Source: RI-153 sp963752935
Lineage (GTDB): Bacteria; Chloroflexota; Anaerolineae; Caldilineales; Caldilineaceae
DNA: 64,000 bases
NCBI GenBank assembly: GCA_963752935.1
Contig: CAVWAL010000006.1
Coordinates: 52,833 to 116,832, forward strand
Reading direction: 5' to 3'
Made by a program: the position numbers and the translations under genes. The notes under the pieces are model-generated. The model saw only the letters and a program-made list of their open reading frames with translations, ran no database searches and was not told where the DNA came from. Shown here piece after piece: positions 54,020-62,840 of the stretch; the stretch's first letter is position 1; each line of letters starts with the position of its first letter.

Positions 54020-54751
54020 ATGGATGCGCTGAGGATCTTGTGGGATGTGATGCTGGCATTTTGGCCGGTTACTTTGCTGGTGCTGGTCGTGTTGCTGGTC
54101 CGCCTGGGGGTCTACCTCTACAAGACCGCTCGCCTTTCCCGATCCGGCATTGCCGACCTCGACAAGCTCAACGGCGAGGACTTTGAGCGATACTTGGAAA
54201 TTCTCTTCAAGAAGCTGGGCTATCAGGTGCAGCGTACACCCTACCAGGGGGACTACGGTGCGGATCTTGTCCTGCGCCGGGGCCATGAAGAAATCGCGGT
54301 GCAGGCCAAACGCTACAAGCGCACGGTGGGTGTCAAGGCTGTGCAAGAGGCTGTGACCGCCAAGGACTATTACGGGTGCAACAAAGCGATGGTTGTTACC
54401 AATAGTACCTTCAGCCGTCAGGCCAGGACGCTGGCGAAGGCCAACCGGGTGGAACTCTGGGATCGCGATGAGCTGGTGGGGCGTCTGCTTGCCCTCAAGA
54501 AGGAGCCGACACCCGCGCCCACATTGCCGGTTACGCCGTCGCCCACGCTGACGTCAGGCCTCTCCTCTGGTTCCAGCCACGAATCGCCTCCGGCGCGCGC
54601 CGAAACAGCCGCCGCTACCTGCGCGCACTGTGGCAAACCCGTCTCGGACAAAGAACGTGATTACTGCCTTGCGAAGCAGGCAACGTTTGGCGGGCGTATT
54701 TACTGTTATCCACATCAGAAAGAGATGAGAAGGTCGCTGAACCTCGGGTAG
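54020..54751 (+). CDS. Membrane-anchored Mrr-type restriction endonuclease-like protein with zinc ribbon
   Basis: The 243-residue protein has one or two N-terminal helices (LAFWPVTLLVLVVLLVRLGVYL, split) and an Mrr_cat nuclease fold. The fold includes LNGEDFERYLEILFKKLGY, then YQGDYGADLVLRR and IAVQAKRYK, giving the D...D-x(n)-QxK catalytic signature of type IV restriction enzymes. A Pro/Thr/Ser-rich linker leads to a C-terminal CxxC...C...CxxH knuckle (CAHCGKPV). The start at 54020 follows AGAGGGGA; a TTG at 53993 is less likely. It could cleave modified DNA, or act in DNA repair at the membrane, as related proteins without a methylase partner do. Confidence 0.85.
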   Translation: MDALRILWDVMLAFWPVTLLVLVVLLVRLGVYLYKTARLSRSGIADLDKLNGEDFERYLEILFKKLGYQVQRTPYQGDYGADLVLRRGHEEIAVQAKRYKRTVGVKAVQEAVTAKDYYGCNKAMVVTNSTFSRQARTLAKANRVELWDRDELVGRLLALKKEPTPAPTLPVTPSPTLTSGLSSGSSHESPPARAETAAATCAHCGKPVSDKERDYCLAKQATFGGRIYCYPHQKEMRRSLNLG

Positions 54752-54781
54752 CACAGATTCGCGGTAGGTGACGCAACAAGA

Positions 54782-55162
54782 TCAACGGGCAAGCACCTTT
54801 TGCAGTTTGTCGCGCAGGGTTACGCCGTCAAACGGTTTGACGATATAGCCCACTGCTCCATGCGAGATGGCCTTGCCCACGTCCTCCATGGTGCTCATGG
54901 CCGTGCACATCAGCACAGGGAGCTTCGGGTATTGTTGGTGTACGCTGTGCAACACTTCGAACCCGCCGATCCCCGGCATTGAGATATCCAGAAGCATTGC
55001 ACTGATCTGCATGAGTTTGCCGCTAGACTCGTACTGCGCCAATATTTCCAGTGCTTCCTGTCCACCGCCGGCTTCGATCACTTCATACTCACGTGCCAGT
55101 GAAAACTGGATCAACTGACGCATTACTTTCTGGTCATCTACAGCAAGTATCTTGTGTTTCAC
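54782..55162 (-). CDS. CheY-like single-domain response regulator
   Basis: The 126-residue receiver domain has the acidic pair (AVDDQKVMR), the phosphoacceptor Asp in AMLLDISMPGIGG, a Thr/Ser in MCTAMST and the Lys in VGYIVKPFD. It has no output domain. The histidine kinase partner is not obvious; the nearby kinase at 49160 is broken and of the NarL class. The stop lies close to the convergent Mrr-like gene. Confidence 0.92.
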   Translation of the reverse strand: MKHKILAVDDQKVMRQLIQFSLAREYEVIEAGGGQEALEILAQYESSGKLMQISAMLLDISMPGIGGFEVLHSVHQQYPKLPVLMCTAMSTMEDVGKAISHGAVGYIVKPFDGVTLRDKLQKVLAR

Positions 55163-55311
55163 CCTGGGTCCGATCAGATATGGAATTGACCACTCGTTTG
55201 CATTTTGCGCTTAGACTAAGATTATTCACAAGATATCGCGCTACAATATGGTACTACCTACCCACCTTGCCTGCTGATTGATGCAGATGGGTCGTTCTCT
55301 GTAGAGTGAAG

Positions 55312-56328
55312 TCACTGTAGATCGCCCAGATCACTTAACAAGATAGCCATTGGATGAGTCGACTCGAACTCTTGCAGGAAGAGAAGCAGGAAGACCGTGA
55401 GTGGCACGCCGATGATGGCCCCGCCAATTCCCCAGAGCCAGCCCCAAAAGATCACGGCCAGGAGCACGACCACCGCCGACAGCTTTAGCGCTCGGCCCTG
55501 CAGTTTGGGATCGACAAAGTTGCCGAGCACGATCTGGATGACCGCCAGCCCCCCAAAGATCAGCAGCCCTGTCTGTACGTCGCTAAAGGCAAAGGCGAAG
55601 AGCACCGGTGGCACGACCGCTGCGATCGATCCAATCGTGGGAAAGAAGTTGAGCACGAACGCAGTCAGGCCCCAGATAACGGCAAAATCAATCCCAATCA
55701 CAAGACACCAGATCCAGGTGAGCACACCGGTCAAGACGCTGGTCAGCGACTGCACCAGTACGTAGCGGACGAACTTCGGCGAGGCTTGCCGGAAGGCTTG
55801 CAGGATCTTCTGGCTGTTGCCATCGTCGAACATGCGTCTGATCTTGGGGCCGAACTGATCGCTCTCCAACAACATCAGGACAAGCAGCGTCAAGACGAGC
55901 ACGGTCAGACTGAGGGGCACAGCAGCCGTCTGCAGCCCTTGAAGCACGCCGCTGAGCTGCTGTCCGGCCTGGGAGCCGCCCTGGGTGGGCAGGATAGAAG
56001 AAAGTGAGACCCCTGGCACCCGGCTCAGCATCTGCTGGGTTTGGTCCAGGTAGTCCGGGAGTCTGGGCGCCAGGGTGGACGCGCTGTAGGAGAGCGCCAC
56101 GATTACAAACGCCAGAAAGAGCAGTGCAATGAGCAGAATCGCAACGGCGCTCAACCCTTTGGGCATCATCCGGTTCAGGCGGCCGTAGAGGGGATAGAAG
56201 AAGATCACCAGAACCATTGAGAAGGCCACAGGCAGGCTGAACGGCCTGGTTGCTTTGAGCGCGGCGAAGACCAGAATCACGGTTACGATGGCGAGGAGAA
56301 CGTGCAGGACTTTGTCTTTGGTTAGCAT
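55312..56328 (-). CDS. AI-2E family transporter (TqsA/PerM-like)
   Basis: The 338-residue polytopic protein has about seven to eight helices in the arrangement of the AI-2E/UPF0118 family, ending with the conserved C-terminal part AVVVLLAVIFWGWLWGIGGAIIGVPLTVFL (split). The central loop with PRLPDYLDQTQQML is typical. Members export autoinducer-2 or act as Na+(Li+)/H+ antiporters; sequence alone does not decide. Confidence 0.88.
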   Translation of the reverse strand: MLTKDKVLHVLLAIVTVILVFAALKATRPFSLPVAFSMVLVIFFYPLYGRLNRMMPKGLSAVAILLIALLFLAFVIVALSYSASTLAPRLPDYLDQTQQMLSRVPGVSLSSILPTQGGSQAGQQLSGVLQGLQTAAVPLSLTVLVLTLLVLMLLESDQFGPKIRRMFDDGNSQKILQAFRQASPKFVRYVLVQSLTSVLTGVLTWIWCLVIGIDFAVIWGLTAFVLNFFPTIGSIAAVVPPVLFAFAFSDVQTGLLIFGGLAVIQIVLGNFVDPKLQGRALKLSAVVVLLAVIFWGWLWGIGGAIIGVPLTVFLLLFLQEFESTHPMAILLSDLGDLQ

Positions 56329-56582
56329 AGCATCGGTTTCTTATTGCTCATGAGCGACTTGCCGCTCTTCAGTGGATCTTCCTTCCAGACCACCCTACCA
56401 CGGGTACCTGGCCGAATCCACCAATCCCGACACAGAGTAGGGCTACAGAAATAGATATGGTGCGCCCTTACCCACGCAGGCAACCGGCGCCATGGACCCC
56501 TCCCCAGCCCTCCACCGCAAGCGGGGAAGGAGCCGTTGGCGGGTCCACGATGTGATGCCAGATTGGGGCACCCATAACCGAC

Positions 56583-56670
56583 TTTCTGTAAATATGTACC
56601 TTTCTTTAACTCATCGGACGCATTTTTTTACAGAAAACCCATTGACACTAGAATATTTGTTCTATACAAT
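56583..56670 (+). promoter_or_regulatory. Strong promoter with flanking inverted repeats
   Basis: TTGACA (56642-56647) and TACAAT (56665-56670) have the ideal 17-bp spacing. The spacer contains the palindrome TAGAA-N6-TTCTA (56649-56664), close to a Gram-positive-type LexA box (GAAC-N4-GTTC) with one mismatch. A perfect 10-bp inverted repeat (TTTCTGTAAA 56583-56592, TTTACAGAAA 56627-56636) lies just upstream. No gene follows directly; the phage module starts 527 bp downstream. The gap 56329-57197 contains no other supported gene. Confidence 0.55.
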
Positions 56671-56884
56671 CAATGGAAATCTATCAATAACCCGCCATCG
56701 TAGGGGTTTGGATCTACTCGTCCGGTTTGTCGAGATCTGGCTCGCCGGCTCATTCACGCCGGCTTCATCCCCACTGGAACCAGCCGACCACCTCTTCGGC
56801 AATCAGCGCCGAGGGCGTCATAGCTTCAAGTGGCAGGAAGTGCCGGGTGTCGCCGGCACTTCTAAATTTGGCTTGACCCGAGGG

Positions 56885-56945
56885 GCTAGCGCCGGTTGAG
56901 TAGCCGAGTCGGCGAGCCGTATGGAAACCAAGGCGGGTTTAAAGA
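56885..56945. repeat. Dispersed repeat, family D, short copy
   Basis: GGCTAGCGCCGGTTGAGTAG and CGGCGAGCCGTATGGAAACCA match the core of the repeats at 12781-12934 and 19034-19260. Terminal inverted repeats were not found for this copy. Confidence 0.5.
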
Positions 56946-57054
56946 CGAGATCGATCTATTACACTTTTTGCCCATTGTTCACCCTCTTCACTGCTTTTCC
57001 CCGAATCCCGCTTCCTGCTCCCCATACAGTTTTACAGTTTTATAAATATGTATC

Positions 57055-57095
57055 TTGACAATTTTACATACAACCGATATACTTCTGTATAGAAG
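57055..57095 (+). promoter_or_regulatory. Consensus promoter with operator-like palindrome before phage genes
   Basis: TTGACA (57055-57060) and TATACT (57078-57083) are 17 bp apart, in AT-rich DNA unlike its surroundings. The palindrome CTTCT-GTAT-AGAAG (57082-57095) overlaps the transcription start region. It lies about 115 bp before the first gene of the phage module and probably drives it. Confidence 0.65.
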
Positions 57096-57197
57096 CAGGA
57101 TGCGGCGCCGGCCAGGAAGATCTCATGCAGTCGAGGATGGGTTGGTCGGGGCGTCGGCCCTGTCCCCTCCCCCGCTACCACAGGAAAGGAATTCGAG

Positions 57198-57638
57198 ATG
57201 ATCAACTCCGCAGTAAACGTTTGGGCGCGCACGATCGATGAGGCCGAGGGTCTGATCGTGCAGTTGAACGCAGGCGCCGAACGACTGGCCGAGGCTATTT
57301 CCTATGAGCAGACGCTCTACTGGTTCTTAAAAACGGCGCAGGAGGAATTGCAGACAGCAGAAAGCAAGACGATCCACGAGGCGATGCTTCAGGCGCAGAA
57401 CAAGCTGGGTCCGCTCAACGGCATTGCCACGACGAGCAAGGCCTATGACCACGCCGTGAAGACGCTGTTGGGGCAGCGACACCAGGACGGTCTGAGCCAC
57501 CTGTACGATGAGGTGCAGCGCCTGAAGATGGAGTACTGCAATGCACGGATCGATCGTGCGCAGGCCGAGACGCATTTTGCCGCGATGCAGCGGGCGGCCG
57601 ATCTAAAGGCGATGATCCTGCGGGTGGCGAGTGTGTAG
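57198..57638 (+). CDS. Hypothetical phage protein, helical
   Basis: A 146-residue, charged and largely helical protein with no recognised family. AGGAAAGGA precedes the ATG. It is the first gene of the co-oriented phage-like cluster, so a regulatory or early head/DNA-packaging accessory role is possible. A repeated pattern of Ala, Gln and Lys suggests coiled coil. Confidence 0.65.
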   Translation: MINSAVNVWARTIDEAEGLIVQLNAGAERLAEAISYEQTLYWFLKTAQEELQTAESKTIHEAMLQAQNKLGPLNGIATTSKAYDHAVKTLLGQRHQDGLSHLYDEVQRLKMEYCNARIDRAQAETHFAAMQRAADLKAMILRVASV

Positions 57639-57684
57639 CAGAGACGTGACGCCGTAGTTTGGGGCGAGTTTGAGGAGAGTGGCG

Positions 57685-57885
57685 ATGACCGGTAGACCCT
57701 CCATCCTGGCACAGTTGGTTGCGGATCTCAAACCGCTTAGCGCCGAACAATCTGACATCTACCGTAAGGGCTTTGCGCTGGGCGAGCAGTATGGGCGCAA
57801 GGTGACGGTGGATGGGTTGCGCCGGTTGGCGGCACAAAGCGCACGGCAGGCGACGGCGAATCAAGATCGGGCACGGAACATCTGA
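57685..57885 (+). CDS. Small hypothetical phage protein
   Basis: A 66-residue protein starting MTGRPSILAQLVADLK, with GAGGAGAG 5 nt before the ATG. Its stop overlaps the next start (TGATG). No family is recognised; the position before terminase would suit a small packaging accessory protein. Confidence 0.6.
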   Translation: MTGRPSILAQLVADLKPLSAEQSDIYRKGFALGEQYGRKVTVDGLRRLAAQSARQATANQDRARNI

Positions 57886-58127
57886 TGGAAAACGACTTCT
57901 TGCAGTGGCTGGTGGCGCAGGGCGGCGTGGGAGGGCTGGCCGCCTTTGCCCTGTGGATGCTGAATCGAGTCTGGACGGACGCGCTGCGCCGCGAGCAGCA
58001 ACGCAGCGCAGAACAACGTGAAGACAAGAACCGGCTGGCGTCGGTGTTGGAGGAGAACACGAAGGCCCTCGTCCGCCTCGAATCACTGATCGAGCATAAG
58101 CTCAAGGACACAAACAACCATGAATGA
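57885..58127 (+). CDS. Small phage membrane protein (holin-like or packaging accessory)
   Basis: An 80-residue protein with one helix at residues about 5-22 (LQWLVAQGGVGGLAAFALWML), followed by a charged, coiled-coil-like tail. The one-helix-plus-charged-tail layout resembles small phage membrane proteins such as Bhla/holin-like ones. It is translationally coupled to its neighbours (TGATG before it, 8-bp overlap after it). Confidence 0.6.
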   Translation: MENDFLQWLVAQGGVGGLAAFALWMLNRVWTDALRREQQRSAEQREDKNRLASVLEENTKALVRLESLIEHKLKDTNNHE

Positions 58128-58245
58128 TCTGATGCGCTCCTTCCTCTACGCCATGGCCGGCGCCGTGTTGGCCTGGTTGAAACAACTCGACGAGACGGAC
58201 GCCGTGCTTGGCTGGCTAGAGGCCGAGATCGAGAAGCTAAAGTAA
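58120..58245 (+). CDS. 41-residue phage protein
   Basis: Starts at 58120, overlapping the previous stop by 8 bp, and ends 10 bp before the terminase start. It has a hydrophobic N-terminal helix (FLYAMAGAVLAWL) and an acidic tail. No family is recognised. Tight spacing with both neighbours supports it. Confidence 0.5.
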   Translation: MNDLMRSFLYAMAGAVLAWLKQLDETDAVLGWLEAEIEKLK

Positions 58246-58255
58246 AGGAACTCTG

Positions 58256-59815
58256 GTGACAAGACGAGGCTCGCCCAGCAAGAAGCAGAACAGCTTGCCG
58301 TCGGCAAGGGCGCCACGGCAGACAACTCTTCCCGACCTGGCGCCGCGCTCGCCTGCGCCCACCGATGAGCCGCTCTCTTTTCGTCAGTTCATCGGCCTGG
58401 TCAATCCCAGGCTCCAGTTCTACCGGCACATTGAGATCCTGATCGAGGTGTTGCAGCGGGTAGCCGACGGCAAACTACCGCGGCTGATGATCTTTATGCC
58501 ACCCCGACACGGCAAGAGCGAGGTGGCCAGCCGCCTTTTTTGCGCCTACTACGTCTACCGCCACCCTGAGCGCTTTGTAGGGCTGACCAGCTATGCCGCC
58601 GCACTGGCCTACACGTTGAGCCGCAACGCCAGAAGTAACTATCTGGCCACGGGCGCAACGCTCAACGTGGAGGGTGTGGAGCAGTGGGAGACCGGGCAGG
58701 GTGGCGGACTGTGGGCGGCGGGTGTGGGTGGGCCAATCACCGGCAAGGGCGGCCACCTTCTGCTCGTGGATGACCCGCTTAAGAACGCCGAGGAGGCGGC
58801 CAGCGAGGTGATCCGCGAGAAACAGAAGGATTGGTATCGCTCGACATTTTACACACGCGCCGAGCCCGACGCCGCCATTGTGATCATCCAGACCCGCTGG
58901 CACGAGGACGACCTCAGCGGGTGGCTGCTGGCCGAAGAAGAGGCGGACGGACCGGCGGACGGACCGGCGGACGGACCGGGCGAGGCGGGCGAACCGGAAC
59001 GCTGGCACATTGTCAACCTGCCGGCCATCGCCGAAACAGAACCCGCAGATTTCCCGGCCAGTTGCACGGTGGAGGCAGACGAACGCCAGCCGGGGCAGCC
59101 ACTCTGCCCAGAGCGTTACCCGCTCAAGCGGTTGCGCGTGATTGCCCGGCGCACCGGCTCTTACTTCTGGAACGCGCTCTTTCAGCAGCGACCCGGCCCC
59201 AGGGATGGCTCATTCTTCAAGCGTGCCTGGTTCAGCATAGTGCAGGCGCTGCCCGCAGGCTGTCGCTTTGTGCGCTACTGGGACAAGGCGGGCAGCGCAG
59301 ACACCGGGGCCTACACCGCCGGCGTGCTGATGGCGATGGCGCCCGACGGCCGCAGCTACGTGGTCGACGTGGTGCGCGGGCAGTGGAGCGCCGCCGACCG
59401 CGAGCGCATCATCGTGCAGACGGCCTCGCTGGACAGTTCGACCTACGGCACGGTGTCGATCTGGGTGGAGCAGGAGCCGGGCAGCGGCGGCAAAGAGAGC
59501 GCCGAAAACACCATCAAACGCCTGGTAGGCTACGCAGTGCGGGCAGAACGGGTGACAGGAGACAAGATGACCAGGGCGCTGCCCTTAGCGGCGCAGGCGG
59601 AAGTGGGCAACGTTTTTTTGATGGCGGGCGGCTGGAACAACGCCTACCTCAACGAGCTGGTCGCCTTCCCCAACGGCACCTATAAGGACCAGGCCGACGC
59701 CAGCAGCGGCGCGTTTAACAAGCTGGCCAGGCCGAGTACCATCCAGGTAGTTCCGCATTCCACCAGCCTATATGGCAGTCGAAACAAGGGGCAAAGCCGT
59801 GACAGTAGACGATAG
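58256..59815 (+). CDS. Phage terminase large subunit
   Basis: The 519-residue protein packages DNA into phage heads. The ATPase domain has the Walker A-like PPRHGKSE (residues 82-89), Walker B LLLVDDPLK and the coupling motif QTRWHEDD. The C-terminal RNase H-like nuclease has RYWDKAGSADTGAYTAGVLM and a later acidic WVEQEPGSGG. Translation starts at GTG 58256 after AAAGGAA. Residues around 230-242 are a repeated ADGP stretch encoded by a tandem 12-bp repeat, an unusual linker expansion between the two domains. No small terminase is evident; one of the upstream small genes may serve. Confidence 0.93.
   Translation: MTRRGSPSKKQNSLPSARAPRQTTLPDLAPRSPAPTDEPLSFRQFIGLVNPRLQFYRHIEILIEVLQRVADGKLPRLMIFMPPRHGKSEVASRLFCAYYVYRHPERFVGLTSYAAALAYTLSRNARSNYLATGATLNVEGVEQWETGQGGGLWAAGVGGPITGKGGHLLLVDDPLKNAEEAASEVIREKQKDWYRSTFYTRAEPDAAIVIIQTRWHEDDLSGWLLAEEEADGPADGPADGPGEAGEPERWHIVNLPAIAETEPADFPASCTVEADERQPGQPLCPERYPLKRLRVIARRTGSYFWNALFQQRPGPRDGSFFKRAWFSIVQALPAGCRFVRYWDKAGSADTGAYTAGVLMAMAPDGRSYVVDVVRGQWSAADRERIIVQTASLDSSTYGTVSIWVEQEPGSGGKESAENTIKRLVGYAVRAERVTGDKMTRALPLAAQAEVGNVFLMAGGWNNAYLNELVAFPNGTYKDQADASSGAFNKLARPSTIQVVPHSTSLYGSRNKGQSRDSRR
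58943..58978 (+). repeat. Three tandem 12-bp repeats in the terminase gene
   Basis: GCGGACGGACCG occurs three times in a row and encodes ADGP units. Related GGGCGGACGGACCG sequences lie at the start of the portal gene (59815-59828) and just after its end (61199-61212). Confidence 0.85.
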
Positions 59816-61191
59816 GGCGGACGGACCGAACACAGAGGGGGAACGCGTTTCGGAGCTAATCGGGCGCTACACGGTGGGTGAGGCAAGGGCCAACGTCTAC
59901 AAGTCGCGGGCCTATGCCAAAAACATCGACCAGACGATCCCCGACTACGAGTTCTACGACAAGCTGCGCCGCGGCAAGGCCAAAGGCTACAGTCTTGGCG
60001 GACTGTTCTGCAAACGCATCGAACAGATATTCACCAGTTGGGTGTTGGGCCGGGGTGTCGAGATTACGCTCCAGAAGGAAGGCAACGACGAGATCAACGT
60101 CCGCCGCCGCTACACCGACAGCCTTCTCGGCGACTTCCTCAACGATGCTCACGCCGACCTGATGCAGCTCTACCGGGATGCTGTAGGCCTGGGTGACCAG
60201 TACGCCATCGTCAACAGCGATGGCAGTCTGAGCATCCCCAGCCCCGACGCTGTGACGGTGGAACATGACCGCATCGACTACCGCAGCATTATCAGTTTGA
60301 CGGTGGAGATGCGAACGGGCGAACTGGCGCTCTTCGACGAATACCGCGCCGATGGTCGAACCCTGACCATCAAAGAGGGAGCCGACGGGAGGTCGGGCAG
60401 CGTGGTCAGCGTGCAAGAGTTCCCCAACCTGATCGGGCGGCTGCCGGTGGTGCATCTGGCCAACGGGCGCAGCGCCAACGAGACCAACGGCCACAGCATC
60501 CACGAGACGCTGCGGCCACTCTACGACCAGTACGACGATCTGATCTACAAACAGTTGGACGGCGCCAAGCTGCTGGGCAATCCTCTGCTCGCCTTCACGG
60601 GCATGGAGGACATCAACGCCGTCATCAACGCCAACGAGCCGGCCGAGGCCGACACCTACACCGACAAAGACGGCAACACCGCCACGCGCACACAGCTCAA
60701 CATCGACTCAAGCGCCGTGCTCCTGGTGGGCAAGGGCGGCGTGCCAGTTTTGTATCCCCACCCATCGGCTTTACGGCAGACAGCACGCAGGCGCTCAAGA
60801 GTCTCTTCTACCTGCTGCTCGATCACACCGGCATCCCCGAGTTCATCTGGGGCAACGAACTATCGAGCGCCAGGGCATCGGCTGAAACGCAGATGACGCA
60901 ATGGGTGCGCGACATCGAAGCGCGGCAGAAAGCCGCGGAGGGCTGGCTGCTCGATCTGTGCGAGATCTGGCTGGCTACCATGGCCCTGACCGATGGCGGC
61001 ATTGTGCAAGGCTCGTTACAGTCTCCTGGCCGCCGCTGATCGAAGAGGACGAGGCGATCCGATTGAAGTACCTGGAATTCGCCAAACGCAACGACCTGCT
61101 CACCGACGTGACCACGTTCAAGTTGCTGCACCTGGTGGACAACGCCGAGGACGAAATCGAGGCGGCAGCCAGGAACGCAGCGGAACACTAG
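59799..61191 (+). pseudogene. Phage portal protein (SPP1 gp6-like), two frameshifts
   Basis: Three frames form one portal protein. The first (to about 60765) includes NVYKSRAYAKNIDQTIPDYEFYD and SLGGLFCKRIEQIFTSWVLG (split). The second (about 60765-61000) has ALKSLFYLLLDHTGIPEFIWGNELSSARASAETQ, the typical portal stretch. The third (about 61010-61191) has SWPPLIEEDEAIRLKYLEFA. The shifts lie near 60765 and 61005-61020. GTG 59799 has AAGGGG upstream and is preferred over ATG 59772. Both lesions could be sequence errors, since every segment is well conserved. The portal forms the DNA channel at the head vertex. Confidence 0.82.
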
Positions 61192-61281
61192 CGACGTCGG
61201 GGCGGACGGACCGGCGCGACGAGACCGGCGCACAGAGCGGCGCACCTGAATAATCAGCGATTTTCAAACGGGAGGGCACCC

Positions 61282-62403
61282 ATGCCTGGCACCACCATGA
61301 TCCGTGAGTACGCCGTTGGGCAGTTCCGCGGGGATTATCCCGACGTACAAATAGCAGCCGGGGTTTCACTGGACGAACTGAGGGAACTGGACGCAGACCC
61401 GATGTTCGTCACCCTGCCGGTCATCCCAGAGATAGGCGCTATCTCTAAGAATGGCCTGCTGTACGACGAGGCGCTCGCCGACAGCTTAGTGCGGCAGATC
61501 AACGACAAACGACCCGGCGGCACCTTTGGGCATTTGAAGGACGAGGATCGCTCGACGGCCTACCCTATCCCTGACGGGCAGTGGGTGGGTGCGCAGCGAG
61601 AAGGCAAGACGGTCTGGGGCAAGGCGTATATTCCGCCCGGCGCGGCGCGGGATCACATTCGCCGGCTCAAGGCCATTGGGGGCAGCATTGCCACCAGCAT
61701 CTACGGCAAAGGGGCATACGAGAAAGTGCGGGACGGCGTGCAGCGGTTGAAAGACTTCACGCTGGAATCGCTCGACTTCGCACCACCTGAGCGCGCGGCG
61801 CTGGGCTATGCGGCGGCCCCCTTCGTTACACGCGAATTCACTACAGAGGAGGCCGACATGAAGTCGGGAAACGAAATGGGCGAACCCATTGTGGCGGAAA
61901 TCGCGGACAGACCGGTAACCGCCAAAGATGTGCCCGCACCGGTCCGAGAGCAGATCATCGCCGACTGGCAAGCGTGGGCAGCGAGACAGAGAGCGCGTAT
62001 CGCCGAACTGGAAAGCCAGGTCAGCGACCGCGACACCGTGATCGAAACCCTCAAGGGCGAGATTGCGGCCGTGCGTGCGCGTGAGTTCGACACGAGACTG
62101 GAAGGCAAGGTGGCCGAGTTGGTCAACTGGAACGCCCGCAACGAGGCGGCCAAGGCCAAGGTGGAAGCGTTCCGGCGTATGGTCAAGGAGCAGATCCTGG
62201 CCCGCGTGGGCAGCGAACGCAGCGCCGAAAGTGTGGCCGAAGTGGCCGACGCCGTATGGGCCGACCTCAAGCCGCTGGCCGAAACCGTGCGCGACGCCTT
62301 GGCCGGTCCGGCTGCGGTGGTGCCCGGCAAGGTGCGCGACAGCCGCAGCATCGACGACACCCCGGAAGCGCGCCAGGCGGCGCGTGCCCGCATGGGTCTA
62401 TAA
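61282..62403 (+). CDS. Phage capsid maturation protease fused to scaffold
   Basis: The 373-residue protein has an N-terminal half (about 1-190) resembling prohead proteases (FGHLKDEDRST, WGKAYIPPGAARDHIRRLK, LESLDFAPPER) and a C-terminal half (about 193-373) that is highly charged and helical, rich in Ala, Glu, Lys and Arg, as scaffolds are. The position between portal and capsid genes is the usual one. An internal start at 61858 could release the scaffold alone. Catalytic residues are not certain; His in FGHLK and Ser in GGSIATSIYG are candidates. Confidence 0.75.
   Translation: MPGTTMIREYAVGQFRGDYPDVQIAAGVSLDELRELDADPMFVTLPVIPEIGAISKNGLLYDEALADSLVRQINDKRPGGTFGHLKDEDRSTAYPIPDGQWVGAQREGKTVWGKAYIPPGAARDHIRRLKAIGGSIATSIYGKGAYEKVRDGVQRLKDFTLESLDFAPPERAALGYAAAPFVTREFTTEEADMKSGNEMGEPIVAEIADRPVTAKDVPAPVREQIIADWQAWAARQRARIAELESQVSDRDTVIETLKGEIAAVRAREFDTRLEGKVAELVNWNARNEAAKAKVEAFRRMVKEQILARVGSERSAESVAEVADAVWADLKPLAETVRDALAGPAAVVPGKVRDSRSIDDTPEARQAARARMGL
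61858..62403 (+). CDS. Nested scaffold protein (internal start)
   Basis: AGAGGAGG (61845-61852) lies 5 nt before the in-frame ATG at 61858, at the junction between protease-like and coiled-coil halves. A product of 181 residues would be a stand-alone scaffold, as lambda Nu3 is made within gene C. This rests on position and ribosome site only. Confidence 0.5.
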   Translation: MKSGNEMGEPIVAEIADRPVTAKDVPAPVREQIIADWQAWAARQRARIAELESQVSDRDTVIETLKGEIAAVRAREFDTRLEGKVAELVNWNARNEAAKAKVEAFRRMVKEQILARVGSERSAESVAEVADAVWADLKPLAETVRDALAGPAAVVPGKVRDSRSIDDTPEARQAARARMGL

Positions 62404-62416
62404 GGAGAAATAAGCT

Positions 62417-62827
62417 ATGGCAGACATCGCCTTGACATCCGCCAACATTCGACCCCTCACCGGCGCCGTGCTGCGCCGCTATGTGGCTGGGGCGGCGCTC
62501 ACCGTGGGCTATGCGGTCTACATCGCCGCCGACGGCGACGTGGAGCACGCAGACGCCAACGCAGACGGCCTGGAACAGGTGATCGGCATCGTCGTCGCCG
62601 GCTACGACGGCGAGACGACCATCGCCGCCGGTGATCCCGTGACCGTGTGCGTCTTCGGACCTGTGTCGGGCTTCAGCGGCATGACCCCGGCAGACACTAT
62701 CTGGCTCAGCGACACCGTGGGCCTTGTCGCAGACGCCGCCGCCACCTTCGACCGCATCGTCGGGTACGCCGAAAGCGCAAGCGTGCTCTTCGTCAACCCC
62801 GTGCGTAGCGTCGCAGCTTCGGAATAA
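62417..62827 (+). CDS. Phage capsid decoration-like protein (DUF2190-type)
   Basis: The 136-residue, Ala/Gly/Val-rich beta protein starts MADIALTSANIRPLTGA. The pattern GYAVYIAADGDVEHADANADG and VIGIVVAGYDGETTIAAGDPVTVCVFGPVSGF (split) is typical of small head decoration or fibre-base proteins located between protease and major capsid genes. AAGGAG precedes the ATG. Confidence 0.75.
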   Translation: MADIALTSANIRPLTGAVLRRYVAGAALTVGYAVYIAADGDVEHADANADGLEQVIGIVVAGYDGETTIAAGDPVTVCVFGPVSGFSGMTPADTIWLSDTVGLVADAAATFDRIVGYAESASVLFVNPVRSVAASE

Positions 62828-62840
62828 GGAGAATTAAGCA

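Noticed and set aside
56492..56899. 135-codon open frame before the phage module
   Set aside because: It runs through the promoter, an AT-rich patch and a family D repeat; no family resemblance.
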